Shown one piece after another: positions 8,138 through 16,368 of a stretch of DNA of 49,180 nucleotides. The DNA is taken from NCBI GenBank assembly GCA_050741255.1, contig JBOIEQ010000013.1:1-49180 (forward strand), read 5' to 3'. Origin of the DNA: CAZXNF01 sp050741255 (GTDB lineage Bacteria; Pseudomonadota; Gammaproteobacteria; Burkholderiales; SG8-41). Numbering within the stretch: position 1 is the first letter of the stretch; every line of letters starts with the position of its first letter. Both the position numbers and the translations under genes were made by a program. The notes under the pieces were generated by a model. That model worked only from the letters and a program-made list of their open reading frames with translations, was not told the origin of the DNA and did no database searches.

Positions 8138-9940
8138 TCACGATTCGCTCGCTGCGACTTCCGATACTGCAGGATGCATGCGACTAATCTCCCCAAATGG
8201 CCCGTCAGCAACAATTTTCCCTCCACTCATAATGAGGATGCGGTCACACCACGAGGCCGCTGCGGCGCGATGCGTGATGGCAAGAATTGTTTTAGTGCCT
8301 CGCAGCGACTGAAGCGTGTTCGTGAACTCAGCCTCCGTCGTGGCATCCAGTGCGGAAGTAGCTTCGTCGAGTACCAGGATATCCGGATCGGTGTACAAGG
8401 CGCGTGCGATGCCAAGACGCTGCCGCTCGCCACCCGACAGGGTTGCTCCTCGCTCGCCGATCAGGCTGCTCAAGTCGTCGGGAAGGGCGCGTACGCGCTC
8501 GTCAAGCCGCGCCATCGCGAGCGCGCTCCACACGCGTGCGTCGTCGATCTCTGTGTCCGGCAGCCCAAAAGCAACATTGCGGCGCACGGAGTCATCAATC
8601 AGGAAGAACTCCTGCGGCACGAGACCAGCGATCCTGCGCCATTCCTGGCGCAGCGAGCTCGCTGGTCGGCCATTCACTTCGATGGTCCCCGTCGTGGGAT
8701 CCAAAAGACCCAGAAGCAGGTCGGCGAGTGTCGTTTTGCCTGAGCCAGAACGTCCGACGATCGCAATGGCTTCGCCCCGCCGTATCTGGAGATCAACACC
8801 GATCAGGCTCGGAGCATTGCTTCCAGGGTAAGCGTAAGTCACATCCATGAGCCGTAGTGTGGCAAACGGTTCGCGGGTGATGGAAGAGCTGCCGTATCGA
8901 ACCGCTGCAGGAGAGGGTATCTGCTGCAGATCTGCGGCGACGGTATCCACTGCCGACGTGTAGTAGCGCAGCGTATTCAGGCTGGCCAAGATGCGCGAGG
9001 ACGATGGCAGGAGGCGCACTCCGGCAAGGCCGAAGATCGTTAGCGTCGGAATAACGCCATCGAGGGCGTTGCCGGTGAGAATTGTTGCGATAACAGCCAA
9101 CATCAGTGCGCCGACCGCTGCTGTTTCGAAGACGATACGCGGCAGCAGGTTTAGTGTCGTGAAGAGGTATGTTCCGTACGCATAGGTGCGGCTGTTGCGT
9201 GCGAATTCTCCGATCACGTGCTGCTCTCTGCCGAGAACCTTGATCTCCTTCAGGGCGCCGAGTCCCTCGTTGACCCAGCGAAACATCCCGGAGAGTGTCG
9301 CGACCCGGGATTCACGGTATGCGTCCAGCTTTCGCCGGAACACGGTCTGCATCAGAAATCCGACGATACCCACCACCGAGAGCACAACGATCGCAACAAG
9401 CGGTTGAGCGATGACAAGCAGAAGAGCAATCGCCACGACTACCAGGCCCTCCGAGAAGAGGGCGATTAGCGCGAGCATTACACCGATGGTGACGCGCCCG
9501 ACTTCTGTGGTGATGATGCGGATGCGGTCAGCGGAGTTGCGCGAGAGGCGTTCGGTGTATGGCGCATGAAGGTAAGACGCGAGTAGTGCGATTCCCAGCC
9601 GCGATTCTACATCGCACACGAAGCGCGACTGGAAGGCGTAGAGCCCAGCGAGGAACAGGTTTTTCAACAGGTAGAGCGCAAGCAGTCCGCAGGCACAGAT
9701 CAGCACGAGGCGCTCGGTCGCAGGGCGCCCCATCCAATCGACCACAGCCTGTACGGTTGGGTGCGCGAGCAGGGTATCGGGGCTGCTGATCAATGCCATG
9801 AACGGGAAGACCGCCCCGATGCTCAGAGCCTCGACAATGGCGCCCACCACCGCGAGCACCGCGAGTGCAAACACCTGCCAGCGCTCGCGATGTGTGAGCA
9901 TCTCGTGGAGGGGCCGTAACACTGCCCACGGGCCGGTCAT
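8138..9940 (-). CDS. ABC transporter, fused permease and ATPase (PglK/MsbA-type glycolipid flippase)
   Basis: 600 residues. The N-terminal about 320 residues hold around six hydrophobic segments (near 22-50, 78-102, 150-180, 180-205, 270-290 and 297-311). The C-terminal nucleotide-binding domain has Walker A GRSGSGKTT at 396-404, the signature LSGGERQR at 501-508, Walker B ILVLDEATSALD at 521-532, and the H-loop THR. This half-transporter layout matches PglK, MsbA and other lipid-linked-glycan exporters, which act as homodimers. No wzx gene is seen in the window, so this protein is the best candidate for flipping the undecaprenyl-linked glycan. It starts by ATGA overlap with the SGNH gene. 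The substrate is inferred. Confidence 0.85.
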   Translation of the reverse strand: MTGPWAVLRPLHEMLTHRERWQVFALAVLAVVGAIVEALSIGAVFPFMALISSPDTLLAHPTVQAVVDWMGRPATERLVLICACGLLALYLLKNLFLAGLYAFQSRFVCDVESRLGIALLASYLHAPYTERLSRNSADRIRIITTEVGRVTIGVMLALIALFSEGLVVVAIALLLVIAQPLVAIVVLSVVGIVGFLMQTVFRRKLDAYRESRVATLSGMFRWVNEGLGALKEIKVLGREQHVIGEFARNSRTYAYGTYLFTTLNLLPRIVFETAAVGALMLAVIATILTGNALDGVIPTLTIFGLAGVRLLPSSSRILASLNTLRYYTSAVDTVAADLQQIPSPAAVRYGSSSITREPFATLRLMDVTYAYPGSNAPSLIGVDLQIRRGEAIAIVGRSGSGKTTLADLLLGLLDPTTGTIEVNGRPASSLRQEWRRIAGLVPQEFFLIDDSVRRNVAFGLPDTEIDDARVWSALAMARLDERVRALPDDLSSLIGERGATLSGGERQRLGIARALYTDPDILVLDEATSALDATTEAEFTNTLQSLRGTKTILAITHRAAAASWCDRILIMSGGKIVADGPFGEISRMHPAVSEVAASES

Positions 9941-10725
9941 GGCGGTCCTCCGGCCACGGCAGCCGCTGATGCCTTGTCAAGCCGCCGCCGTTCATATTCC
10001 AGTATCAGATTGGCATAGAGTCGATTGCCTTCGCGGGTGATGTGATGCCCGTCGGATGCGCTTACGTACATGGCGACATCCGCCGCGGATGTGATAGCCG
10101 CGTGGACGTCAACCAACACCGCGGACCCCACCGCCGTGGCGACGGCCTGCGCAATCAGCGCGTTATACGCATCGATGCTTGCTGCAAGCCCCGGCGAGTG
10201 TGTGGCGATACCCGGCCCGGCCGGGGCGATGTTCACGACATACACCCGTGTGCTGGTACCGGTCGCGTGCGCGAGCCAGCGTACGAGTACCTTTGTGAAG
10301 CGGTACGGCGTGGTCAGGCGCCAGCTAAACCCCGCGCCGAGCAACTGCGGCCGCGCGCGGTGGAGGAAGCCGGTGATCGGTGCACGCACACGGCCCGGGA
10401 GCTTCCCGATGATCGCCCGGAGGAACGTTGGAATGGGACGCGGTGCGCAATCCACGATTCCGCACTGGATGATGAGCACCTGATGCGCCGGCGTGCCGAA
10501 GTAGCTGCAGTCGTGCAGATACCGCTCGTGCAGCGCATCGATGGTGAGTCCGCCGCCGGAGCGGTTGTAGAGGGAAAGCGCGATCGCGGGGAACCGGACG
10601 CGGATGTCTTCCGCCAGCACCTCGGCATATGTCTGCCGGTGGCCGACACCGTCGTTCGCGCGCGGCAGACTGAGGGAGTCCCCGTACACACGGAGCAGCA
10701 ACTCGCAGGCCGGCGTGTCACGCAT
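9937..10725 (-). CDS. SGNH/GDSL-type hydrolase-like protein
   Basis: 262 residues. RVYGDSLSLPR places a block I GDS at 15-17 with Ser17 as nucleophile, GGG at 57-59 is a candidate block II, and DGHHITREGN gives D225 and H228 of the DXXH triad. Block III reads QCGIVDC at about 88-93, where a typical SGNH enzyme has GXND, so the oxyanion-hole Asn is absent or displaced. No signal peptide is evident, which suggests a cytoplasmic site. In glycan loci such proteins usually add or remove acyl groups. It overlaps the upstream gene by 8 bp and the ABC transporter gene by 4 bp. Confidence 0.75.
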   Translation of the reverse strand: MRDTPACELLLRVYGDSLSLPRANDGVGHRQTYAEVLAEDIRVRFPAIALSLYNRSGGGLTIDALHERYLHDCSYFGTPAHQVLIIQCGIVDCAPRPIPTFLRAIIGKLPGRVRAPITGFLHRARPQLLGAGFSWRLTTPYRFTKVLVRWLAHATGTSTRVYVVNIAPAGPGIATHSPGLAASIDAYNALIAQAVATAVGSAVLVDVHAAITSAADVAMYVSASDGHHITREGNRLYANLILEYERRRLDKASAAAVAGGPP

Positions 10726-12289
10726 GGCATACCTCGCGACCGTGCGCTAACAGTGCCGTGGAGAGCTTCTCTGCAAGTACGACTTCGCCGGACGCAAAGT
10801 CGACGAAAGGAGCTGGCTCATGCGTGGCTTCAATGCTGTCGGTGGCGTCGAGGTAGATCGCGGGGATTCCGAGGGCGCTCGCCACGTAGGCGGGCGACGA
10901 GTATGGCACCACGATGATCGCGGTGCTCGCCGCGATCAGCGAGTATAGGTTTGCCTGAGGAGAGACCAGCCGAATGCGGCCCGCGGTTGCAAGACGGTCC
11001 ACGAACTCAATGTAACGCGTGTCGTGAATATCGCTATGGGTGCGCTTGTGCTTGAGCACCACTTCCACCCTGCGGCCGAGCTGGGTAGCGATCCGCTCGC
11101 AGGCGGATGTCGCCTGTTCGAGGAAGGCGATCATGTTGACGGTCGCGTAGTAGTTACGCGGTAGGCCGATTTTCTGCGCGATGTCCTCGTGCATGGGGGT
11201 CACATCGAAGATCGCAATCGACAGTGTGGAAGCGGCGGGGGCAGCGGCCTCCGGGAGGCGCCAGAGGATCGGACCCACGACGTGCACTTTTGCACCGGTG
11301 TCGAGCGCACGGACGTAAGTCGCATAGCCCTCCGTCCATACCCAGTGCGCGTCCACGGCCATGTGCCGGTAGTGAGGTAGGTCCGAGCGTGTGCCGTCGG
11401 GTCGAAACACGAACGGGATCGTGTTCTGCGAATACCACACCATGTGCGTTTCGAACCGGCGTGCCGCCAACGCCCGCATCCACAGCGGCTGCGTCTGAAA
11501 GTAAGAGTTGGTGATCACGATCGCTTCCAGCGAACCGCGCTGGTTGAGCGCGGCCGCTGCCGCATGAAACGCAAGGTCGCGAGCGAGCAGGCAGGCGAGA
11601 GGGCAGAAGAAACTGTGCCGAAAAAAAGCCGCGGCTGCGGCAAGATGTGTACCGAAAAACTGCAGCAGGTCACGGCCTCGTGGCGGATGCGCGCGCAGCA
11701 GGGCAAGTAACGGCTGCCGTGCGTAGCTGACTCTTGCTGGTTGCGACGAAGTCAACCTTTGCGTGCTTTCCACGACGAGGTGGGTCGCGTCGCGCAGCGG
11801 AGGCAGCGGGCCGCGCCTGCAGAAGTCGATGAAGCGCGCATCCGAGCCGTCCACGGTGAGGTCGGCGAGGCCTACGCCCATCAATAGCGTGGCGCGCACT
11901 GGAATGGCATCGCGGCCCGCCCCGGCGATGCAAGCAATGACACGGATCCACTGGATGCAGAAATCGACGACACCGCGCATCCATGTGGCGGGCGTTACGG
12001 TGACGCGGTTGTCGCGGAATCGCAGCCCCCCGAGTTTGAGCGAACCGGCGGCCGGCGTGGGGAGGGCGGCGCCGCGCGCGTGGCTCGCGGCGGCGGCCTG
12101 AATATAGGGGTACACCGCGAGCTCGACAATCCGTTGCATGAGACGGAGGCCCACCACCTCGTGGGAATATCCCCCGAGCGCCGGGGCAACTGACATAGTC
12201 ACGCGCTCGACCGGCTGGAGGAATTCCTCGAAAGCACGGTAGCCCCGTGCGGGGTCTAGCTGCGGGTCGCTCACCATCGAGGAGGCCAT
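10718..12289 (-). CDS. Polysaccharide biosynthesis protein, PFTS-motif-like
   Basis: 523 residues with no clear signal peptide. The C-terminal region has IIVVPYSSPAYVASALGIP, which matches the position and character of the PFTS motif in a family named polysaccharide biosynthesis PFTS motif proteins. The middle region has MVWYSQNTIPFVF and HWVWTEGY, and VEVVLKHKRTHSD follows, consistent with a GT-B-like two-domain fold. The family is found in surface-glycan loci but its reaction is not established to my knowledge. A second in-frame ATG lies four codons downstream (12277). It follows the acetyltransferase gene with a one-base gap. The family assignment rests on motif memory. Confidence 0.6.
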   Translation of the reverse strand: MASSMVSDPQLDPARGYRAFEEFLQPVERVTMSVAPALGGYSHEVVGLRLMQRIVELAVYPYIQAAAASHARGAALPTPAAGSLKLGGLRFRDNRVTVTPATWMRGVVDFCIQWIRVIACIAGAGRDAIPVRATLLMGVGLADLTVDGSDARFIDFCRRGPLPPLRDATHLVVESTQRLTSSQPARVSYARQPLLALLRAHPPRGRDLLQFFGTHLAAAAAFFRHSFFCPLACLLARDLAFHAAAAALNQRGSLEAIVITNSYFQTQPLWMRALAARRFETHMVWYSQNTIPFVFRPDGTRSDLPHYRHMAVDAHWVWTEGYATYVRALDTGAKVHVVGPILWRLPEAAAPAASTLSIAIFDVTPMHEDIAQKIGLPRNYYATVNMIAFLEQATSACERIATQLGRRVEVVLKHKRTHSDIHDTRYIEFVDRLATAGRIRLVSPQANLYSLIAASTAIIVVPYSSPAYVASALGIPAIYLDATDSIEATHEPAPFVDFASGEVVLAEKLSTALLAHGREVCHA

Positions 12290-12290
12290 G

Positions 12291-12824
12291 CTATCTGCCA
12301 GTCTCCAGCGTCATGCGGATGACATCCCCCGTCACGCGGGGATCGCGAGTGACGCCCGTTTGCTTAAAACCCGCACGGCGATAGGCCGCGAGGGCCAACG
12401 GGTTGTCGCGCTCGACGCCGAGACAAACACGCAAGATTCCGCGATGCTTCCGCAGCCAGCGCGCGCTCGCCGCGATGACTTCGCGTGCGACGCCGCGACC
12501 GCGCCAGCCCGGGTCGCCGATGAGAATACCCATCTCCGCACAGCCGCCCGCTTCATCGATCGGTTCGTACTTGATGTTCCCGACGTGCCCGCCACCCGCT
12601 TGCTCGAAGATTCCGAGGAAAAGCACGTCGCGCCGCCCGACGCGCTCGGCGATGTAAGCGCGAAGACCGTCGAGAGAGCATTGCCCGCGCGCTGCCTGGA
12701 TGTAGCGGCGTGCATCCGCGTCGGCAAGCCAGCCCAGGTAGCGCCCGGTCGCGTCCTGTGGCGTGAGTGGACGCAGCGCAAAGCGCTCGGTCACGAGCGT
12801 TGGGGCTGTATCGGCTTCAGCCAT
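12291..12824 (-). CDS. pseH: GNAT N-acetyltransferase, probable PseH
   Basis: 177 residues of the RimJ/RimL-like GNAT type. RFALRPLTPQD starts the fold, and GWRGRGVARE at about 106-115 is the acetyl-CoA pyrophosphate-binding loop (R/QXXGXG/A). ERDNPLALAAYRRAGF is the usual GNAT motif B end. In pseudaminic acid synthesis PseH acetylates the 4-amino group of UDP-4-amino-4,6-dideoxy-AltNAc after PseC. Its start overlaps the pseI stop by 8 bp (ATGGCTGA). The PseH role comes from this pairing and from pseB, pseC and pseG upstream; a different sugar acceptor remains possible. Confidence 0.65.
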   Translation of the reverse strand: MAEADTAPTLVTERFALRPLTPQDATGRYLGWLADADARRYIQAARGQCSLDGLRAYIAERVGRRDVLFLGIFEQAGGGHVGNIKYEPIDEAGGCAEMGILIGDPGWRGRGVAREVIAASARWLRKHRGILRVCLGVERDNPLALAAYRRAGFKQTGVTRDPRVTGDVIRMTLETGR

Positions 12825-13872
12825 TCAACAGGTCGAGGGTGAGTGGCGTGCCCCGGGCGATGTCGCGGTGGATTTTCTTGCCCAGTACCTGGTCGATCCA
12901 CTTTGGCGGCAGCCCAAGCCCGGGCCGGATCGCGCGTACGTTCTCCGCTGTGAGTACATCGCCCTCACGCAAGTCACGCACGATATACAGGGAGCGGCGA
13001 TATTGCAGCGACGCCTCCTCGGCCTTGGTCGGGCCGTAGCGAACTCTGCCGAGGCCGCGCCACGCCCGTTCCGTCTCGACGACGAGCGATTTGAGCTCCG
13101 CGGGTTCGAGCGAGAAAGCAGAGTCCACTCCGCCGTCCGATCGCCGCAGCGTGAAATGCTTCTCCACCACGGAAGCCCCCAGCGCAACACTTGCTACGGC
13201 GACGCCTACGCCCATCGTGTGATCCGAAAGCCCCACTTCGCAACCGAAAAGCTCGCGCAGGTGCGGGATGGTGCGGATGTGCGAGTTGTCAGGCTCCGCC
13301 GGATAGGTGCTCGTGCACTTGAGTAGCACGAGTTGCTGGCAGCCCCCCTCGCGCGCGGCTTTAACGGCATCCTCAAGCTCCGACAAACTCGCCATCCCCG
13401 TGGAGATGATGAGCGGCTTGCCGGTTGCCGCGCACTTGCGGATGAGCGGAAGGTCGATGTTTTCGAACGATGCGATTTTGTAGCATGGCACGTCGAGAGT
13501 CTTGAGGAACTGGACGGCGGTATCATCGAATGGAGTACTGAAGCCGAGCATGCCGTTGCGGCGGCAGCGCTCGAAGATAGGACCATGCCATTCCCATGGC
13601 GTGTAGGCTTCTTGGTAGAGCTTGTAGAGGGATTTGCCTTCCCACAAACTACCCGCATCCCGGATCGAGAACTCACGCTCCGCAAGATCCAGCGTCATGG
13701 TTTCGGCGGTGTAGGTCTGGATTTTGAGCGCGTGCGCGCCTGCCTCCGCCGCAGCATCCACGAGCGCGAGCGCACGGTCAAGGGACTGGTTGTGGTTTCC
13801 CGACATCTCGGCGATAACGAAGGGCGGCTCGTCGGGCCCCACGCGCCGCTCACCAATCACGATCGGTTGCAT
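12817..13872 (-). CDS. pseI: Pseudaminic acid synthase (PseI, NeuB family)
   Basis: 351 residues, full length. The NeuB barrel shows FVIAEMSGNHNQ at the N-terminus, YKIASFE, IISTGMAS, KCTSTYPA, GLSDHTMG and EKHFTLRR, and the C-terminal antifreeze-like SAF domain starts near RRSLYIVRDLREGD. It condenses 2,4-diacetamido-2,4,6-trideoxy-L-altrose (released by PseG) with phosphoenolpyruvate to give pseudaminic acid. The SGNHNQ and DHTMG signatures favour PseI over NeuB or LegI. It starts 22 bp after the ATP-grasp gene stop and overlaps the acetyltransferase start. A second NeuB-type synthase lies at 20489-21526 in the same operon. Confidence 0.9.
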   Translation of the reverse strand: MQPIVIGERRVGPDEPPFVIAEMSGNHNQSLDRALALVDAAAEAGAHALKIQTYTAETMTLDLAEREFSIRDAGSLWEGKSLYKLYQEAYTPWEWHGPIFERCRRNGMLGFSTPFDDTAVQFLKTLDVPCYKIASFENIDLPLIRKCAATGKPLIISTGMASLSELEDAVKAAREGGCQQLVLLKCTSTYPAEPDNSHIRTIPHLRELFGCEVGLSDHTMGVGVAVASVALGASVVEKHFTLRRSDGGVDSAFSLEPAELKSLVVETERAWRGLGRVRYGPTKAEEASLQYRRSLYIVRDLREGDVLTAENVRAIRPGLGLPPKWIDQVLGKKIHRDIARGTPLTLDLLNG

Positions 13873-13894
13873 GTCCAGTTCCTTTCTTAAGTCA

Positions 13895-14824
13895 TCAATC
13901 GAGTATGGCCGCGCCCTGCACGCGCACCGCGATTCTGCCCGGTGAAACAGGCGTCGGACTCACGGTGCTCCCGTCGAGTTCGTCCAGGGTCCACGCGACA
14001 TCGGTGAAACCCAGGAGATGGCGCATCACTGCAGTCGAGGAGAATCGCGGGTTGATCTCGAACACCCGCGGGCCCGCGGCCATCATCCGAAGCTGCACGT
14101 TCATGCTGCCGGCAAGATGAAGACCGTTGGCGATGGTCGCGCACATCTGCTCGACCGCGGCATCGTGAATCACCTTGGCCCATCCGGTGAGGCCACCAGC
14201 GAGCCGCCGCAGCAGTTGAAGCGTTGCCACGCGACCCTCGCGTGTTCGATAGACGGCGCAGGTCACCTCGCCCGCGGCCGGCTCGAGCAGCTCCTGGAAG
14301 ACGCCGCCGGGATACATCCTTGTCAGGCTACGGGCTTCGCCTTCGTTGTTCACAATGAAGATGCCGCGCGAGCCCGAGCCAAAGCGCGGTTTGAGCACGC
14401 AGGGGTACGCCTGCGGCAGTGCATTGTCGGCGCTAACCGTCCACGGTACCGACAAGCCCAATGCGGCGAGCGCCTGCGCTGTCGATAACTTGTCGAGTCC
14501 GGCGGCAACGACACGTGGGCCCGGGCTAATCCAATGAACCATGGGCGGGTCGCCGAGCGCCGCGGCCATCACACCGATCTCGGGTTCGGTCACCGGTATC
14601 AGAACGTCCACCTCGTGACGGACCAGGGCTTGGCGTAGCGCCGCCGCGTAGCCGGATTCACGCGCGGGCGGGAGGACCAGGCATTCGTTCACGTAGAGCC
14701 GGCCCGCGTGTTCATCGTGGATGTCGCTGCCGATAAGCCGTGTGCCCGGCCGCGCCTCACGCACCAGCGTCGCCACGCCCTGCGCGATGTCACCGCCGAT
14801 ACCGGTGATCAGGATGCGCTTCAT
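13895..14824 (-). CDS. ATP-grasp ligase, carbamoyl-phosphate-synthase-large-subunit-like
   Basis: 309 residues from ATG at 14824, chosen because it forms an ATGA overlap with the metallophosphoesterase stop; the longer frame back to 14956 would run 130 bp into that gene. The N-terminus MKRILITGIGGDIAQG is a Rossmann-like pre-ATP-grasp domain. PCVLKPRFGSGSRGIFIV is the ATP-grasp lid with its lysine, and PRVFEINPRFSST carries the Glu/Asn metal ligands. Such CarB-like ligases occur in glycan loci and join a carboxylate to an amine. Here a carboxylic acid (perhaps an amino acid) could be attached to an amino sugar, but this is inference. Confidence 0.8.
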   Translation of the reverse strand: MKRILITGIGGDIAQGVATLVREARPGTRLIGSDIHDEHAGRLYVNECLVLPPARESGYAAALRQALVRHEVDVLIPVTEPEIGVMAAALGDPPMVHWISPGPRVVAAGLDKLSTAQALAALGLSVPWTVSADNALPQAYPCVLKPRFGSGSRGIFIVNNEGEARSLTRMYPGGVFQELLEPAAGEVTCAVYRTREGRVATLQLLRRLAGGLTGWAKVIHDAAVEQMCATIANGLHLAGSMNVQLRMMAAGPRVFEINPRFSSTAVMRHLLGFTDVAWTLDELDGSTVSPTPVSPGRIAVRVQGAAILD

Positions 14825-15519
14825 GTGCGGGTGAGAACGCTCGTTAGATAAGGCAGGGCAGGATCGCGCGAGCGCGCCTGGGCAATAATGGGTTCCAGCG
14901 CGTAGGACTCGCGTCGCAGCGAGACTTCTCCGGTCACCGTGTCGTAGAGCGCCCACGCCGCGCCAGGCCGCCGGTCGCGCGGCTGTCCGACCGAGCCGGG
15001 GTTCATGATCGTCGTCGCGCCGATATGATGGATCATGGCGTGGTGCGTATGTCCGAGGACAACGAGATCATGCGCGCCAGCCGCGCACCGCTGCAGGATA
15101 TCGGGCCCGGCATCGGGGTAGACGTAGCAGTCGTTGTCCCATGGCGCACCGTGGCAGAGCAGGATGCGGCGCGAGCCGAGCTCGAGCTCAAGAGGGTGCG
15201 GCAGGCTGCACAGGCGATCGAGCTGCGCGGAGGCGAGTTCCCCAAGCGCAGTCCGCAGCCCGGAGCCGTATTTTTGCTCGACGTGTTCGAGAACGGCGGC
15301 ATCGATGCGCGAACGGGCGAGCATGTCTTCGTGGTTGCCGCGCACGATGTAGCAGGGCCAGTGGTCGAGCAGCGCGACTACTGCAGCCGCTCGATGGTAG
15401 TAGCCCACCAGGTCGCCGGTCACGAGCAGTGCATCCGCATCGGCGGCGCGCGCTGCCGCCAGCACGGCTTCAAGCGCGAGGTCGTTGCCATGGATGTCGC
15501 CGATGAGCCCAAGCCGCAT
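14821..15519 (-). CDS. Calcineurin-like metallophosphoesterase (YfcE/MJ0936-like)
   Basis: 232 residues. All metal ligands of the family are visible: D8-X-H10 in GDIHGN, D36 in TGDLVGY, N62-H63 in GNHED, H123 in CHGAPWDN, and H157/H159 in GHTHH. The small size and NPGSVGQPRD segment are typical of the YfcE-like phosphodiesterase subgroup. Placed inside a nonulosonate operon, it might remove phosphate from a sugar intermediate or hydrolyse a nucleotide sugar, which is inference. Its ATG follows the epimerase TAA directly (TAAATG), and its stop overlaps the ATP-grasp start. Confidence 0.85.
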   Translation of the reverse strand: MRLGLIGDIHGNDLALEAVLAAARAADADALLVTGDLVGYYHRAAAVVALLDHWPCYIVRGNHEDMLARSRIDAAVLEHVEQKYGSGLRTALGELASAQLDRLCSLPHPLELELGSRRILLCHGAPWDNDCYVYPDAGPDILQRCAAGAHDLVVLGHTHHAMIHHIGATTIMNPGSVGQPRDRRPGAAWALYDTVTGEVSLRRESYALEPIIAQARSRDPALPYLTSVLTRT

Positions 15520-16367
15520 TTATTGATACCTCGTGCGGATGTCAGCAAGCGCGGCAGCGAAAGAACGTGTTGGCGGGAACTCCAGAGACGGTGCGTAGAG
15601 CTGATCCACCGCCTCGGGGCCTGGCTTCAAAACAGGGTGCTGTCCAGGTAGGAAGGCGGCGCACACCCCGCAGAGCATTTCGCGGACCGAAAGCACCTCG
15701 GTCCCGGCAATCACATGCGTGCCGAGCACACGGTGGTCAAGCGCGTGCGCGATTTGTCGAGCCGCGTCTTCGACGTAAATGTAGTTTCTGCGGGCCCGTC
15801 CGTCGCCGATCATTGGGGGGGGGTACCCTGTGCCGCTGCTGCAATAGCTCGGTTTAGTCCAATATGAGTGGGACCATTCCAGCCGAAAATGCCACCGTAG
15901 CGCAAGACCGTTGTATCGACCCCAGATGCGCTTGCAAGCATCTCGCCGAGCCATTTACTCATTGTGTAAGGATTGTCGGACGCCGCGCCAAAATTTCCAT
16001 TGATGATCGAAACAGGGGTCTCGCCTATGAGCGCTGTTGATGTGAATATCATCTGAGCCGACCATGACCTAGCAATCGACAATAAGACAGCAATTGCTGC
16101 GATGTTCTCGTCGAAGAATTCACTAATTGCTGAAGCCGTGAAATCCACTTTCGCGGCAACATGAATGATCGCGCGAATGTCTTGCAAATTGCTTAGTCGT
16201 TCTAGGCTGCTCAGGTCGGACAAATCGAGCCTAACCGAATTCGCGTCTCGTGGCGTTCGGACTGCTGGAACAACGGCCCAACCTCTTTGCTGGAGTGCTG
16301 CGGAGGCAGCGCGGCCGAGGAAGCCGGACGCGCCGGTAACGAGAAGTCGACCGCGCCGAGGACTCAT
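15520..16367 (-). pseudogene. NAD-dependent epimerase/dehydratase, split by a frameshift at a poly-C tract
   Basis: The N-terminal part (ATG at 16367, stop at 15810) has the Rossmann motif LLVTGASGFLGRA at 8-20 and the SDR YXXXK pair Y134/K138 in NPYTMSKW. It ends TPPQ-stop just after a run of nine C on the coding strand (15815-15823). The next frame continues with PPPMIGDGRARRNYIYVED, the expected C-terminal half of an extended SDR, to TAA at 15520. One extra C would join both parts into about 282 residues. The 5' part from about 15830 is visibly less GC-rich than the 3' part. It may be phase-variable, a true pseudogene, or a sequencing or assembly error in the homopolymer. Confidence 0.8.
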
Positions 16368-16368
16368 C

